A stretch of DNA of 64,000 bases from Vampirovibrio chlorellavorus (GCA_001858525.1 LAPX01000019.1:44065-108064), one strand, 5' to 3'; numbered from the stretch's first letter, positions 45,336 through 55,427 are shown. Numbers and translations: made by a program. Notes: generated by a model from the letters alone, not told the origin.

Positions 45336-46520
45336 TCAATTGCTAGGAAAGCAAAATTTAATGTAAAAACTTTTAGGTACTCGATCCATTTTGTACAAAA
45401 GCCAAAACAAAGGCCGCAGACGCTCGAAGCTTTTTTTGTAAGTTTTAAAGTCCGTATAATGCCGCATTGGTGCAGTCATAACGCGCTCAAATTCTTCATC
45501 CGAAAATTCAAGGCGCTTTTTAACGAGATCCAGAATTTCCTGAGGGCATTCTTGGGGTTGTTGTAAAGCAAGGAGTGCTTCATTTCGTTCAAGCTGGCCT
45601 GAGCGAACCAAGGCCGCATGCCCAAGAAGCCTAGTGTCCAGGTTGGCACGGCGGGGTAAGAAATAAGAATGGTAAAAGGCAGTAAACCGGTTTTCTAAAT
45701 GGTGTCCACCATACCACTGCCAGCCAAGATTGTCGGCTAAAAACTTTTTGACTTCTTCTTTTTGGTAGTTCATGTAATAAAGTGGACGCTGCATCTTGAT
45801 ATTGTGCAAGGCAGACCATTTGATGAAGCGGGGAAGTGTCAGATTAGGGTAAGTTTTCATGCGGATTCTGCCGAATTGCTTATGAACGCTATCGACAAGC
45901 TTACCATCCATATATAACCACCCTAAGGGCGATATACCCTCAGTACGGAATGAATGTCCGTTAATAATCGTGGGGATATTGTATTTGGTGGCAGCCATAT
46001 AAAGGGTTGAGGTGATACCCAGATCGGTCGGTGCCTCAATATCCTTCAAGCCAGATAATAAGAACGAGCGGTAAATGTCATCATATTCCTGGTTGTTGAC
46101 AACATGGGTATATAAATCAATTTTCAGCGCTTCTAGGACGTTATAAATATTTTGAGTAGCAATCGGTGAGTTCCAAGTGTTGTCAAAGTGGACTGCCAGT
46201 GGACGAAGGCCCATTTCGACCATTTGATAAAGCAGATATGAACTATCACAGCCACCACTAACGCCAACTACGCAGTCATATTTTTTACCGCGTCCGGCAT
46301 CTTTGATATCAGTGATCATTTTTTCTAGCCGCTTTTTCCCCTCAGCTCCTAATGGATATTGAACATCCATCTCATCATGGAGCTTGCAGTAATTGCAGAC
46401 GCCCTGCTCATCAAACTGTATCTGAGAGACTGTTTCATCGTAAATACAGCGGGTACACCGCTGCATTTCCTGAGAATCTTCGTATAAGTTAGTGTTTGGG
46501 GGAGCTAGTACATTATTCAT
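45336..46520 (-). CDS. wbpG: N-acetyl sugar amidotransferase (WbpG-like)
   Basis: This 394-residue PP-loop ATPase has paired cysteines C22-x2-C25 and C42-x2-C45 (CTRC, CNYC) and the ATP loop VSGGCDSSYLL (S88-S93). Members adenylate the acetamido oxygen of a sugar and replace it with ammonia to give an acetamidino group, as WbpG does for ManNAc3NAmA in Pseudomonas O-antigen. It lies downstream of HisH- and HisF-like genes on the same strand, which supply the ammonia. Confidence 0.9.
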   Translation of the reverse strand: MNNVLAPPNTNLYEDSQEMQRCTRCIYDETVSQIQFDEQGVCNYCKLHDEMDVQYPLGAEGKKRLEKMITDIKDAGRGKKYDCVVGVSGGCDSSYLLYQMVEMGLRPLAVHFDNTWNSPIATQNIYNVLEALKIDLYTHVVNNQEYDDIYRSFLLSGLKDIEAPTDLGITSTLYMAATKYNIPTIINGHSFRTEGISPLGWLYMDGKLVDSVHKQFGRIRMKTYPNLTLPRFIKWSALHNIKMQRPLYYMNYQKEEVKKFLADNLGWQWYGGHHLENRFTAFYHSYFLPRRANLDTRLLGHAALVRSGQLERNEALLALQQPQECPQEILDLVKKRLEFSDEEFERVMTAPMRHYTDFKTYKKSFERLRPLFWLLYKMDRVPKSFYIKFCFPSN

Positions 46521-46557
46521 AGATCATTCAAGCTTTCCGCTTCGGCCTTCGGACAAG

Positions 46558-47334
46558 TTAATGTGCAGATGAATTTGATAGTAAGGATTCTAACACGGAG
46601 CGTTCTGGATAGTTGATCAACACACCACGCTCTTTACTCTGGTAAACAAAGATACTACCTGCAGCAACCGCAGAGGCGTTGGCCTCGTGTATCGGTTTGG
46701 CAATATCTTCGCGACCTCCAGCACCACCACAAGCAATCAATGGGATTTTCAGGGCACTGGTAACCTGTTGGATTAAGTCCAGGTCAAAGCCGTTCATTTC
46801 CCCATCGCGCTCAATATTCATAAGAAGGACCTCACCAACGCCCAAATCCTGTAAATACAAGGCCTGTTGAGTTGGAGAGCACTTTAGACTCTTGGTACCA
46901 CTGGTTATCCAACATTCATGCTTGCCCCAGAAAGAGCGTTTAACATCCACAGAACCAACAACAGCCTGACTACCATAGACGCTCACCGTTTTTTGAATTA
47001 GCTTAGGCTGTTCAGTGGCCGCCGTGTTGAAGATTACCTTTTCAACACCAATTCTAAAAACACGCTGAACAGCCTCCCAGTTAAGAAGACCGCCCCCATA
47101 TGCAAGAGGCACCCAACATTCACTGGCTAATTGCTCTATCAAGTTAAAATCTGGCTCTCGTTGGTTCAAACTGGCTCTGATGTCCAGTAGGGCGATCTCA
47201 TCTACTTCAAATCGATTGAACAAATTGATGACATTGACTGGATCGCCAAGGTAGCTAGGATTTTTAAACTTTCTTGTTTTGACAAAAGTACCATTGTCAA
47301 GTAACAGAGCAGGGATGACACGAGGAATTAGCAT
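46558..47334 (-). CDS. hisF: HisF-like ammonia-channelling subunit
   Basis: This is a 258-residue TIM barrel of the HisF family with IPRVIPALLLDNG at the N-terminus, VVGSVDVKRSF, MNIERDGEMNGFD and IACGGAGGREDI. The C-terminus AAGSIFVYQSKERGVLINYP differs from biosynthetic HisF and is typical of copies in polysaccharide loci, where the protein passes ammonia from HisH to WbpG. The gene begins one base after the hisH stop. Confidence 0.88.
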   Translation of the reverse strand: MLIPRVIPALLLDNGTFVKTRKFKNPSYLGDPVNVINLFNRFEVDEIALLDIRASLNQREPDFNLIEQLASECWVPLAYGGGLLNWEAVQRVFRIGVEKVIFNTAATEQPKLIQKTVSVYGSQAVVGSVDVKRSFWGKHECWITSGTKSLKCSPTQQALYLQDLGVGEVLLMNIERDGEMNGFDLDLIQQVTSALKIPLIACGGAGGREDIAKPIHEANASAVAAGSIFVYQSKERGVLINYPERSVLESLLSNSSAH

Positions 47335-47335
47335 G

Positions 47336-48016
47336 CTAAGAGCTCTTTGCTAGTGAGTCTAATTGCAAGACTTGCTCTGATTGATTATTAAGGCTTGCAA
47401 AGTTTTCAAGTAGTTTCAGTCCGTAACGGTGGCTTTTCTCAGGGTGAAACTGCACGCCAAATATGTTGCCCCTCTGGACAACTGCGGGGAATTCATACCC
47501 ATAGCTTGCGTTAGCGCGATGGGTCAATGCGTCTAGGGAATCTGGCGCTAGGTGGTAAGAATGCACAAAATAAAATCTTGGGTCAGTGTCATAGCCAGAT
47601 AAAATTGGGATGCTTGGATTTCGTTGCAGATGATTCCAGCCCATATGAGGGATTTTCAACTCCAGATCGCTTGTTTTTTCAAACCTAAAACGGACAACCT
47701 GTCCTGGAATCCATCCAAGTCCAGGCAAAACGCCTTCTTCACTACCATCTGTCAAGAGTTGCATGCCAAGACAGATGCCCAAAATAGGGATTTTTTCTTC
47801 CAGTGCCTTCTTGTTCAGGATAGAAAGCAAATCTAAGGCCTGAAGTTGTTTCATAGCCGCATCAAAGGAGCCGACACCGGGTAAAATCAACTTTGCTGCC
47901 CGCTCAATTTCTTCCGGTTCTGAGCTGACTATGCTTTTACACCCAATACGGCCCAGCATATTGGGTATAGAGCCAACATTGCCCATATTCAAGTTGAGAA
48001 TGGTTATTTTTGTCAT
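47336..48016 (-). CDS. hisH: HisH-like glutaminase subunit
   Basis: This is a 226-residue class I glutamine amidotransferase. The catalytic Cys is C82 in GICLGMQLLTDG, and the His/Glu pair lies in FGVQFHPEKSHRYG near residue 195. It releases ammonia from glutamine for the HisF-WbpG partners. It is first gene of the three-gene minus-strand operon and is divergent from the membrane protein gene at 48140. No histidine-biosynthesis genes are near, so a sugar amidination role is favoured. Confidence 0.92.
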   Translation of the reverse strand: MTKITILNLNMGNVGSIPNMLGRIGCKSIVSSEPEEIERAAKLILPGVGSFDAAMKQLQALDLLSILNKKALEEKIPILGICLGMQLLTDGSEEGVLPGLGWIPGQVVRFRFEKTSDLELKIPHMGWNHLQRNPSIPILSGYDTDPRFYFVHSYHLAPDSLDALTHRANASYGYEFPAVVQRGNIFGVQFHPEKSHRYGLKLLENFASLNNQSEQVLQLDSLAKSS

Positions 48017-48139
48017 TATTTCCTGCGCCAGAGTCGTCTGAACGTTGAGTATAGCAGAAAGGTTTACAAATGAATGCTTGACAAAAAGCTTACTTTTAGA
48101 GGCAAATAGGAAGTGTGGAGTATATAAGATTGACTTGTA

Positions 48140-49642
48140 ATGATTATTTTGCTCTCAGTCGTACTTACGTTTCTCAGTCGATTCGCTTACTACTTGACTT
48201 TCCCATTTAAAAATCTAGATACCGATGCTGTCAATCATCTATTACTGGTGAAAGCCATTCGGGCTAATCACGGTCGAATTCCAGAGCGTATTCCTAAATA
48301 TTTGTTGGATACCAATGATTACCCAAATGGCTTCCATCGCGTTATTGCTTTGCTGCCTTTTTCTATCGAGTCTCTGGAAAAGTATGGCGGCCTAGTTCCG
48401 ATTATTATGGATACTGCCTTCGCCGGCTTAATCGGTCTTTATATTCTTTTGTCTGGCGGAAAAGAGCATCTTTGGCTCCTGCTATTTCCTTTTATCCGTT
48501 TACTTTGGGGGTATGAAGTAAGGGCTTTCCTCTTTGGTGAAAGAGCCTTTGGGGTCTTTTTTGGCAACATCTATATGGCATCAGCGTTATTATTTCTTCA
48601 GACTCACAACCCCCTTTGGGCTTTGGCTGCCCTTTTTGGATTTGTTGGTTTTTCCACGACTTCGCAGTTTACCTGGCAAGCTGTGACTTTTTTCACAATT
48701 TTGCTGGATGTTTTACTCTTAAAGTTTGATTTTATTTCAGTTTATTTGGTATGTTTTGCCCTGGCCGCTCTAATTACCAAGGGGTATAGTATTAAAGTTC
48801 TTATGGGGTTAATTAGACATTCTTATTTTTACAAAACACACATTCTTAAAACAAATTGGGGAATTAAGCATTTTTATGGTGATTGGGTGACTGTCTTCAA
48901 GCGCCTACGTGCCACGAACCTGGTTAATTTGTTATATGAAAACAGCCTAGCTAAGTGGGTTACAAACTACCCAATTAGTATCCCCTTCTTGTGGATATGG
49001 GCTCAAACAGGTTTTCAATGGAACGCTCTTGTTGTTTACAGTCTTTGCGGGCTCATTTTACTTCCGATAATCGCTACTGAAACTTTTAAATTCTGGGGTG
49101 AGCCTGAGCGCTATCTGGAATACTGCATACTGCCCACCTTGTTGTACCTATCGTTTTTCCCTGTTTCGCACCACGCTTTTTTGTATACCGTAGCTTTGCT
49201 TGTTGGTGTTTCAGCCGTTTTATTCCAGTTAAATCTTAAGCGAAAATTCAGCAAAAAAGAAGTTGAGCTGGAAAATGATTTTGACGCGCTGGAAACATTG
49301 CTCAGAGAGTTACCGGACAGTGTCATATTGCCCATTCCTTTACGGGTTGCCTATAGGCCAGGATACACCTTGGAAAAACACCGCTATGTCGGTAATTTCA
49401 TCAATATTGGTGCTGGTCCATATTACAAAGAGCTGGTAGAGCTCTTGCCGGATCATATGGGCTTCCCAAGCAAGGATCTCAACAGCGTGATTGAAAAATA
49501 CAAAGTCGATTATCTAATACTACACAAGAAGTATTACGGCATTCTGGACAAGAAGAAGCTCAAAGGGGAGCCTTATTATGATTTTTCAAGCTATACTCTG
49601 ACCCATGATTCAGGCTTCTTTCAGTGTTACAAGGTTACCTAG
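48140..49642 (+). CDS. Polytopic membrane protein, GT-C-like
   Basis: This 500-residue protein has about ten hydrophobic segments up to residue 370, then a soluble C-terminal part (about 375-500). The first periplasmic loop carries LDTDAVNHLLLVKAIRANHG and YPNGFHR, reminiscent of the acidic and His residues of GT-C glycosyltransferases. It may be a lipid-linked-sugar glycosyltransferase or polymerase-like protein. No family is certain. The ribosome site before ATG 48140 is weak. Confidence 0.6.
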   Translation: MIILLSVVLTFLSRFAYYLTFPFKNLDTDAVNHLLLVKAIRANHGRIPERIPKYLLDTNDYPNGFHRVIALLPFSIESLEKYGGLVPIIMDTAFAGLIGLYILLSGGKEHLWLLLFPFIRLLWGYEVRAFLFGERAFGVFFGNIYMASALLFLQTHNPLWALAALFGFVGFSTTSQFTWQAVTFFTILLDVLLLKFDFISVYLVCFALAALITKGYSIKVLMGLIRHSYFYKTHILKTNWGIKHFYGDWVTVFKRLRATNLVNLLYENSLAKWVTNYPISIPFLWIWAQTGFQWNALVVYSLCGLILLPIIATETFKFWGEPERYLEYCILPTLLYLSFFPVSHHAFLYTVALLVGVSAVLFQLNLKRKFSKKEVELENDFDALETLLRELPDSVILPIPLRVAYRPGYTLEKHRYVGNFINIGAGPYYKELVELLPDHMGFPSKDLNSVIEKYKVDYLILHKKYYGILDKKKLKGEPYYDFSSYTLTHDSGFFQCYKVT

Positions 49643-49732
49643 ACATCCTGCTTTCTTGTGCTTTTGCCCCCTTCTGTGCTTAAATAATAGTCAAACTTTA
49701 AGTATTTGCAGCTCATCTGAATAGGACCCCCG

Positions 49733-50578
49733 ATGCTTTCCCCTCTACTAAATTTTGAATCTCTTGGCACTTCTGAAGCTGACTTAAGGGAAATGCGGCA
49801 GGTATTATTTAAAACAACCGGTGATGGATATGTGCTGATTAAAGGCTTTTTGAGTCCAGAGTTGGTAGAGCATGTTTCAGGTTACTGGAATGACACTCCG
49901 CCCTCGCCTTATCTGTTCGATAAAGAGCCTTCAGCTAAAAAACACATAGGTCAAAAACCTTTTATTTTCCAGGGGAATCATCGTATTTGTTATCACAACT
50001 ATTTGTGGAATAGGCCGATGGACGAGATCTCTCATTCTGTCTGTTTTATTGTGACTATGTTGCGAAATCAGCTGGAGCAGCAGCCAATTTACAGGCATTT
50101 ACTGCCGAATGCATCTCGAATGGCCAGTTATAGGGTTGTTACAACCCATAACGTCCAATCAGTTGAGGTGGAAGAGCATACGGATTGGATTGAAGATGAC
50201 TTGTTAATGCGTGAGCGGCACTTAAAATTTCTGCTGCAAGGAACGCTCTTTCTGTCCTCTTATGGTAAAGATTACGAAGGTGACGGTTTTACTTTTTACA
50301 CCAACCGCGGAGAAAAGATTCGTTTCGGTCCCGAGATTCCTGTTGAGCCTGGTGATTTATTGCTGTGGCGATACGCAAATGTGCATGGTGTTGGTGCCAA
50401 TCAGGCTTTGCCTGGAGGGCGTGGATTCTCTCGCATGCTCTTTCCTTATGAGGACATTACGTTAATGCCTGTATCTAAGGTGAGACCTGGTTTTTTCAAA
50501 AATGGCAAGGTCCGGCTTGAGAAAATTTTCCGAGGTCTTTCGCCACGACGTCTTAAAAAAAAGTTAAACCTCTCTTAA
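49733..50578 (+). CDS. Putative Fe(II)/2-oxoglutarate-dependent oxygenase
   Basis: This 281-residue protein has a likely double-stranded beta-helix. The facial triad is H149-T-D151 in VEEHTDW and H218 in YANVHGVGA. R234 in GFSRMLFP is positioned to bind 2-oxoglutarate. GDGFTFYTNRGEKIRFGPEI lies between. AGGA is seven bases before ATG 49733. It probably hydroxylates a glycan or lipid component. The triad is read from motif spacing, so the assignment is moderate. Confidence 0.6.
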   Translation: MLSPLLNFESLGTSEADLREMRQVLFKTTGDGYVLIKGFLSPELVEHVSGYWNDTPPSPYLFDKEPSAKKHIGQKPFIFQGNHRICYHNYLWNRPMDEISHSVCFIVTMLRNQLEQQPIYRHLLPNASRMASYRVVTTHNVQSVEVEEHTDWIEDDLLMRERHLKFLLQGTLFLSSYGKDYEGDGFTFYTNRGEKIRFGPEIPVEPGDLLLWRYANVHGVGANQALPGGRGFSRMLFPYEDITLMPVSKVRPGFFKNGKVRLEKIFRGLSPRRLKKKLNLS

Positions 50579-50603
50579 TTGACCCAGAATGATGAAATAA
50601 AAG

Positions 50604-51290
50604 ATGAGTACCATGCCAAATCTAACAAAATCTTTTCACGAAATTTCCTTAACTAAGGATGAAATCTGGGATTTGGCGGTTGATTCTGATTTAGTTTGTA
50701 CTTATTACGATGAATTTTTCTATGAGCTGGGCAATTGGCAGCGAGACATTATGATTGATGTTGTTGGTGGCATTGCTGGTAAAACGGTTCTGGATATTGG
50801 CTGTGGCGGCCTTCGTTTTGGTACGTTTATTATGGAAGAGTTAGCCAATGGTCATTATTATGGTGTAGATCCATACCATAAATTTTTAGATTTTGGCCGA
50901 AAAATCTCTGAAAAACTGAACTGTGTTGATAAAGTGACGTTAATACAGTCTAAAAACTGTGATTTCCCAAGTGATATAAAATTTGATTTTGCCATGAGTC
51001 AGTCTGTATTCACGCATATGAGTGAAGGCCAGATTTTGGATTGCCTGGAAAAGTTACTTCCTATTATGAAGCCAGGGGGTAAGCTGGTATTCACATATAT
51101 TACAACCAAACTACCTCATGCTCACCATGATGGGCGTCTTTATCAAGAAGCCATGCCGGTGGTATGTGCATACCTAGCCGGGACTAAAATTTTGCAGGAT
51201 TTTGCAACAAAGCATAATTTACATCTTATTGAAGATTATACAGAAGTTCCTCACCCAACAAACCAAAAGGTAGGCATACTATCTTTTTAA
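50604..51290 (+). CDS. Class I SAM-dependent methyltransferase
   Basis: This 228-residue protein has motif I VLDIGCGGLRFGTFIM, YYGVDPYHKFLDFGR, and FDFAMSQSVFTHMSEGQI (post-I and motif II region). It is a single Rossmann domain without a membrane segment. It lies between the oxygenase and the ABC exporter genes. The substrate is unknown, but a surface-glycan modification is likely. Start could also be ATG 50613. Confidence 0.8.
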   Translation: MSTMPNLTKSFHEISLTKDEIWDLAVDSDLVCTYYDEFFYELGNWQRDIMIDVVGGIAGKTVLDIGCGGLRFGTFIMEELANGHYYGVDPYHKFLDFGRKISEKLNCVDKVTLIQSKNCDFPSDIKFDFAMSQSVFTHMSEGQILDCLEKLLPIMKPGGKLVFTYITTKLPHAHHDGRLYQEAMPVVCAYLAGTKILQDFATKHNLHLIEDYTEVPHPTNQKVGILSF

Positions 51291-51300
51291 TAGTTTTAAA

Positions 51301-53070
51301 ATGAACAATTTGCTACAAAATAAAGACTTTATACTCTACGCTAGAATGCTGACTTATTTAAAGCCGTACCGAAAACGGTTTGTAGTCGCTCTTTTATCAT
51401 CATTGCCCGTTGCGGCTTTACAAGGCTCCATTGCATGGATAATTGGCCCATTTACTGATCAACTTTTAAAAAAACAAGATTTCAGTCTACTGTTTTATGT
51501 CCCTGTTGTTCTCATTGGTGCTTCTTTAATTCAGGGCGTCTGTCAATATGTAAATGAATACTGCAGTAGTTATATTGGGCAATCTATTACAGAAACAATG
51601 CGAACAGCCTTGTTTGAGAAATTATTAGCTCGAGATGTTAACTATTTTAAAAAGCATAGCTGGTCTGAAATATTTAGCAGATACTGCGTAGATCCAGGGG
51701 CCATGCAGGCAGCCATTAATGATAATTTGCAAGATTTGATTGTTAAAATTGCTACTATAATAGGACTTGCAGCTGTTTTACTTTACCGAAACTGGCTCTA
51801 CGCATTGGTATCCATCTGCATAATATCATTAATCATATTACCACTCAGCATAATTTCCAAAAAAATTCGTAGAATGGATCATGTTACAAGAGAAATTACG
51901 GTTCGTTTATATCGAATTGCCCAGGAGACAACTGTGGGCAATAAAATTGTAAAAGTCTTTCAATTAGGGGAATACCAAAACAAACAATATAAAAAAGTTC
52001 TTGACGAGCTTTTTTCAGTTAGTATGCGGACTTCCAAGGCTGGTATCCTTTTAAAGCCTTTGATGCAAATGATTGGCTCTATTGGCATTTCAATTGTGTT
52101 TGTTTTTGGCGTGTGGCAAATTCAGCAAAAACAGATGACGCCAGGTGATTTGACTTCGTTTATTGTCGCGCTGGTTTTATTGATTCAGCCAATCAAGACA
52201 GTGGGTTCTGTGATTAGTAAGATGCAGCGAATCTTTGCGCCTGCAGAGAGGGTTTTTGAAAAACTCGATTTAGATGCTCAAATCAAAGACCGGCCGGGCT
52301 CTGCTGAAGTAATACAATTTGAAATACTTGAATTTAGAGATGTTTCTTTTGAGTACGACCTTAATAAGCCTGTTTTGAAAAACATTAATCTAAAAGTTCA
52401 GGCTGGAGAGACAATTGCCTTGGTCGGACCAAGTGGTGGCGGTAAGTCAACATTTGTAGACCTGATTCCCCGCTTTATGGACCCGACTAATGGAGAGGTT
52501 TTATTGAACGGCTGCGACTTGAGAGAGCTGTCATTCAAGTCACTGCACCCGCTCATGGCTATCGTGTCCCAAGAGGCGATTCTATTTGATGGCAGTATTC
52601 GAGACAACATTGCCCTGGGTAAGCTGAGTGCTAGTGATGAAGAAATTCATACGGCTATGGAGATGGCTTATTTATCTGATTGGGTTGATTCGCTCGAGCT
52701 TGGTTGGAATACCCGTGTGGGAGAGGGTGGTTGTCTGCTTTCCGGTGGACAAAAGCAGCGTATTACCATTGCCAGAGCTTTTTTAAAGAATGCCCCCATC
52801 TTGATTCTGGACGAGGCAACCAGTGCCCTTGATAACGAGTCTGAAGCCATTGTGCAACATGCACTCAATAAACTTTTGGCAGGTCGTACGGTATTTGTGA
52901 TTGCTCACCGGCTCTCGACTATCAAAAATGCAGATCGAATTCTTGTCTTGGAGCAGGGTAATATTATTGAATCGGGAACCCACGAACAGCTATTAGCTTG
53001 CGAAGGGCTCTACCATAAGCTTTACCATTTACAATTCAGAAAAGATGAGGGTTTGCCAGCAATGGCCTAG
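51301..53070 (+). CDS. ABC exporter (MsbA-type fused permease-ATPase)
   Basis: This is a 589-residue half-transporter. Six membrane helices (about 25-320) are followed by a nucleotide-binding domain with Walker A GPSGGGKST near 376-384, signature LLSGGQKQR near 480, Walker B ILILDEATSALD and switch AHRLST. It probably flips the lipid-linked glycan or lipid A-like core, or exports a locus product. It works as a homodimer. The start has no clear ribosome site. Confidence 0.9.
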   Translation: MNNLLQNKDFILYARMLTYLKPYRKRFVVALLSSLPVAALQGSIAWIIGPFTDQLLKKQDFSLLFYVPVVLIGASLIQGVCQYVNEYCSSYIGQSITETMRTALFEKLLARDVNYFKKHSWSEIFSRYCVDPGAMQAAINDNLQDLIVKIATIIGLAAVLLYRNWLYALVSICIISLIILPLSIISKKIRRMDHVTREITVRLYRIAQETTVGNKIVKVFQLGEYQNKQYKKVLDELFSVSMRTSKAGILLKPLMQMIGSIGISIVFVFGVWQIQQKQMTPGDLTSFIVALVLLIQPIKTVGSVISKMQRIFAPAERVFEKLDLDAQIKDRPGSAEVIQFEILEFRDVSFEYDLNKPVLKNINLKVQAGETIALVGPSGGGKSTFVDLIPRFMDPTNGEVLLNGCDLRELSFKSLHPLMAIVSQEAILFDGSIRDNIALGKLSASDEEIHTAMEMAYLSDWVDSLELGWNTRVGEGGCLLSGGQKQRITIARAFLKNAPILILDEATSALDNESEAIVQHALNKLLAGRTVFVIAHRLSTIKNADRILVLEQGNIIESGTHEQLLACEGLYHKLYHLQFRKDEGLPAMA

Positions 53071-53252
53071 GCTTTGGTTCTGATTTCAGGGTTGATCACT
53101 CATTTAAGGGTTACAGGATAGTGCACTATTTATATCCTTACCGCATCACTTTGGACAACTTCACATTGACCATCGTCATCCTCAAAAAACAAAACTTTTT
53201 TGTTTTATACTGAAAATCAGATTCCTGTATAACATATTCGAAGAAAGAGCCC

Positions 53253-54611
53253 ATGTTCTCAAATACCTTACTGAACGAAGTCAAGCTTAGCGCTCATTCC
53301 AGTAAAGAAGGCCTTTTGGAAGTTATAAAAACCACTGAAGCAACGATTGCCATTATTGGGATGGGTTACGTGGGACTTCCTTTGGCTCTGTGCGTTGCTA
53401 AAATTGGCTTTCAGGTAATTGGGATTGACGTAAACTCTGAACGGGTCAGCCAGCTCAATGCGGGGCAAAGCTACATTAACGATGTCTCTTCAAAAGATCT
53501 GGAGCCACTGGTTTCAGAGGGTAAAATCAAAGCTTCTACGGACCTGCATCTACTCCAGCAGGCAGATGTAATTATTATTTGCGTGCCTACCCCGCTTACC
53601 AAAAACCGGGATCCAGATATTTCCTACATTCGTCAAGCAGCAGAATCTATCGCCGCCAATATGAGACCCGGCCAGCTGATTACCCTTGAAAGCACAACTT
53701 ATCCCGGGACCACTGAAGAGGTGCTACTCCCAATTCTCAGTCAAAGCGGGCTACAGGTAGGGCAGGATTTCTTTATTGCCCATTCGCCCGAAAGAGTTGA
53801 TCCGGGAAATGCTCGTTACACCACACACAATACAAATAAGGTGGTAGGTGGCTATACCCCAAATTGTCAGGAAGTAGCGGCCGCTTTTTATCGTAAAAGT
53901 ATTCTGGACATCATCTCGGTGAGTTCTCCAGGTTGTGCTGAAATGGTGAAGGTTTTTGAAAATACCTTTCGCGCCGTGAATATTGCCTTGGTGAATGAAC
54001 TGGCATTGTTATGCGATAAGATGGGTCTGAATGTTTGGGAGGTGGTGGAAGCCGCCTCCACCAAGCCATTTGGCATGCTGACTTTCTGGCCTGGCCCTGG
54101 CGTGGGAGGGCATTGTATTCCCATTGACCCATTCTATCTGACTTGGAAAGCCAGAGAGTACAACTTTCACACCCGGTTTATTGAATTGGCGGGTGAAATT
54201 AACTCTTATATGCCTCAATTCGTTCGAGAAAAGGTCATGAGAGCGCTTGGAAAACAAGGGAAACCTCTCTATCATTCCAAAGTACTGATGTTGGGCATTG
54301 CTTACAAACGTGATCTGGGTGATTGGCGGCAATCTCCTGGGCTGGATTTGTTTAATTTGCTGCTCAACGATGAGGTGGAAATTCATTACAACGACCCTCA
54401 CGTACCAGAAATGCAGGATGTTAAGGGGAAAACTCATTTTTCAACGCCCTTAACCCCGGAATCCCTTTCTAGCAGTGACTGCGTTATTATTGTGACGGAC
54501 CACTCTGCCTACAATTATCACGAAATTGTGGAATACAGCCCCATCATTGTGGATACCCGCAACGCTTGTGCCCAAATCCTGGATCAACGAGAGAAAATCA
54601 TCTTACTGTAA
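53253..54611 (+). CDS. wbpA: UDP-N-acetyl-sugar 6-dehydrogenase (WbpA-like)
   Basis: This is a 452-residue NAD-dependent enzyme that oxidises C6 of a UDP-HexNAc to the uronic acid. The NAD motif IIGMGYVGLPLAL is near 34-46, the catalytic Cys is C288 in GPGVGGHCIPIDP, and the C-terminal domain has YKRDLGDWRQSPGLDL. The sequence type (HexNAc rather than glucose dehydrogenase) and the neighbouring WbpB/WbpD homologues suggest UDP-GlcNAc as substrate. A 180-base gap upstream may hold a promoter. Confidence 0.9.
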   Translation: MFSNTLLNEVKLSAHSSKEGLLEVIKTTEATIAIIGMGYVGLPLALCVAKIGFQVIGIDVNSERVSQLNAGQSYINDVSSKDLEPLVSEGKIKASTDLHLLQQADVIIICVPTPLTKNRDPDISYIRQAAESIAANMRPGQLITLESTTYPGTTEEVLLPILSQSGLQVGQDFFIAHSPERVDPGNARYTTHNTNKVVGGYTPNCQEVAAAFYRKSILDIISVSSPGCAEMVKVFENTFRAVNIALVNELALLCDKMGLNVWEVVEAASTKPFGMLTFWPGPGVGGHCIPIDPFYLTWKAREYNFHTRFIELAGEINSYMPQFVREKVMRALGKQGKPLYHSKVLMLGIAYKRDLGDWRQSPGLDLFNLLLNDEVEIHYNDPHVPEMQDVKGKTHFSTPLTPESLSSSDCVIIVTDHSAYNYHEIVEYSPIIVDTRNACAQILDQREKIILL

Positions 54612-54620
54612 GGCTTTCTT

Positions 54621-55412
54621 ATGAAATACTTGGTTTCCTTTCTTACAACCTGCTGTGCGCAATTGCTTTCCACCCGTAAATGCCGAGAGCTTATTCAAGG
54701 CGTAATCTTGAAGAAAATTGCAAAACTCCCCCCTAGGGAAGCTCTGGTTTTTCTTTTAGATTTGGATAGTTTTTTGTTTAAACAAACACACGGGCCAGCC
54801 ATTGCCTATAATCAGGGGGTTCACCCTTGCCAGCGTATTTTAAATTATAAGCAGTATTACATTGAGCGGATTAAACCAACGGATGTAGTGCTGGATGTGG
54901 GCAGTCATGAGGGAACCATTTGTAAGGCCATTGCGGAAGGTACAGGCGCAAAAGTCTATGGAGTTGAGTTGTTGGAAGAGCGGGTTCAAAAAGCCCGTCA
55001 GGATAGCCAGCACCCCAATGTAGAGTATCTTTACGGAGATGCCCTCACGCTGCCTATTGAACAGCCCATCACTACCATTGTTTTGTCGGCGGTTCTGGAA
55101 CATATTGAGCCCAGAGTAGACTTCTTAAAAAATTTGGTTCAAAAATACCACCCTCGGCAAATTCTCATTCGGGTGCCTATGTTTACTCGTGAGTACAGAG
55201 TAGCGCTCCGTAAAGAGCTTGGTTTACGCTATCAAATGGACTCTACCCATTACATAGAATACACACGTCAGGAATTCCTGGAAGAGATGGCTGAGGCTGG
55301 ACTGACTGTGATGGATTATGAAATTGAATGGGGTGAGATTTACGCCACGTGTGTTCCTCCAGAAGTCCAAACCGTTCAATCGACCTCTTCTCAAAGCCAA
55401 GTGCTTGTTTAG
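54621..55412 (+). CDS. Class I SAM-dependent methyltransferase
   Basis: This 263-residue protein has VVLDVGSHEGTICKAIA (motif I, near 94-110), KVYGVELLEERVQKARQ, and TTIVLSAVLEHIEPRVDFLK. The N-terminal 90 residues are helical and not typical of the fold. AAGG precedes ATG 54621. It stands between wbpA and the 2-hydroxyglutarate oxidase gene. The acceptor is unknown. Confidence 0.8.
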   Translation: MKYLVSFLTTCCAQLLSTRKCRELIQGVILKKIAKLPPREALVFLLDLDSFLFKQTHGPAIAYNQGVHPCQRILNYKQYYIERIKPTDVVLDVGSHEGTICKAIAEGTGAKVYGVELLEERVQKARQDSQHPNVEYLYGDALTLPIEQPITTIVLSAVLEHIEPRVDFLKNLVQKYHPRQILIRVPMFTREYRVALRKELGLRYQMDSTHYIEYTRQEFLEEMAEAGLTVMDYEIEWGEIYATCVPPEVQTVQSTSSQSQVLV

Positions 55413-55427
55413 CCCAAGGTGAATTCA

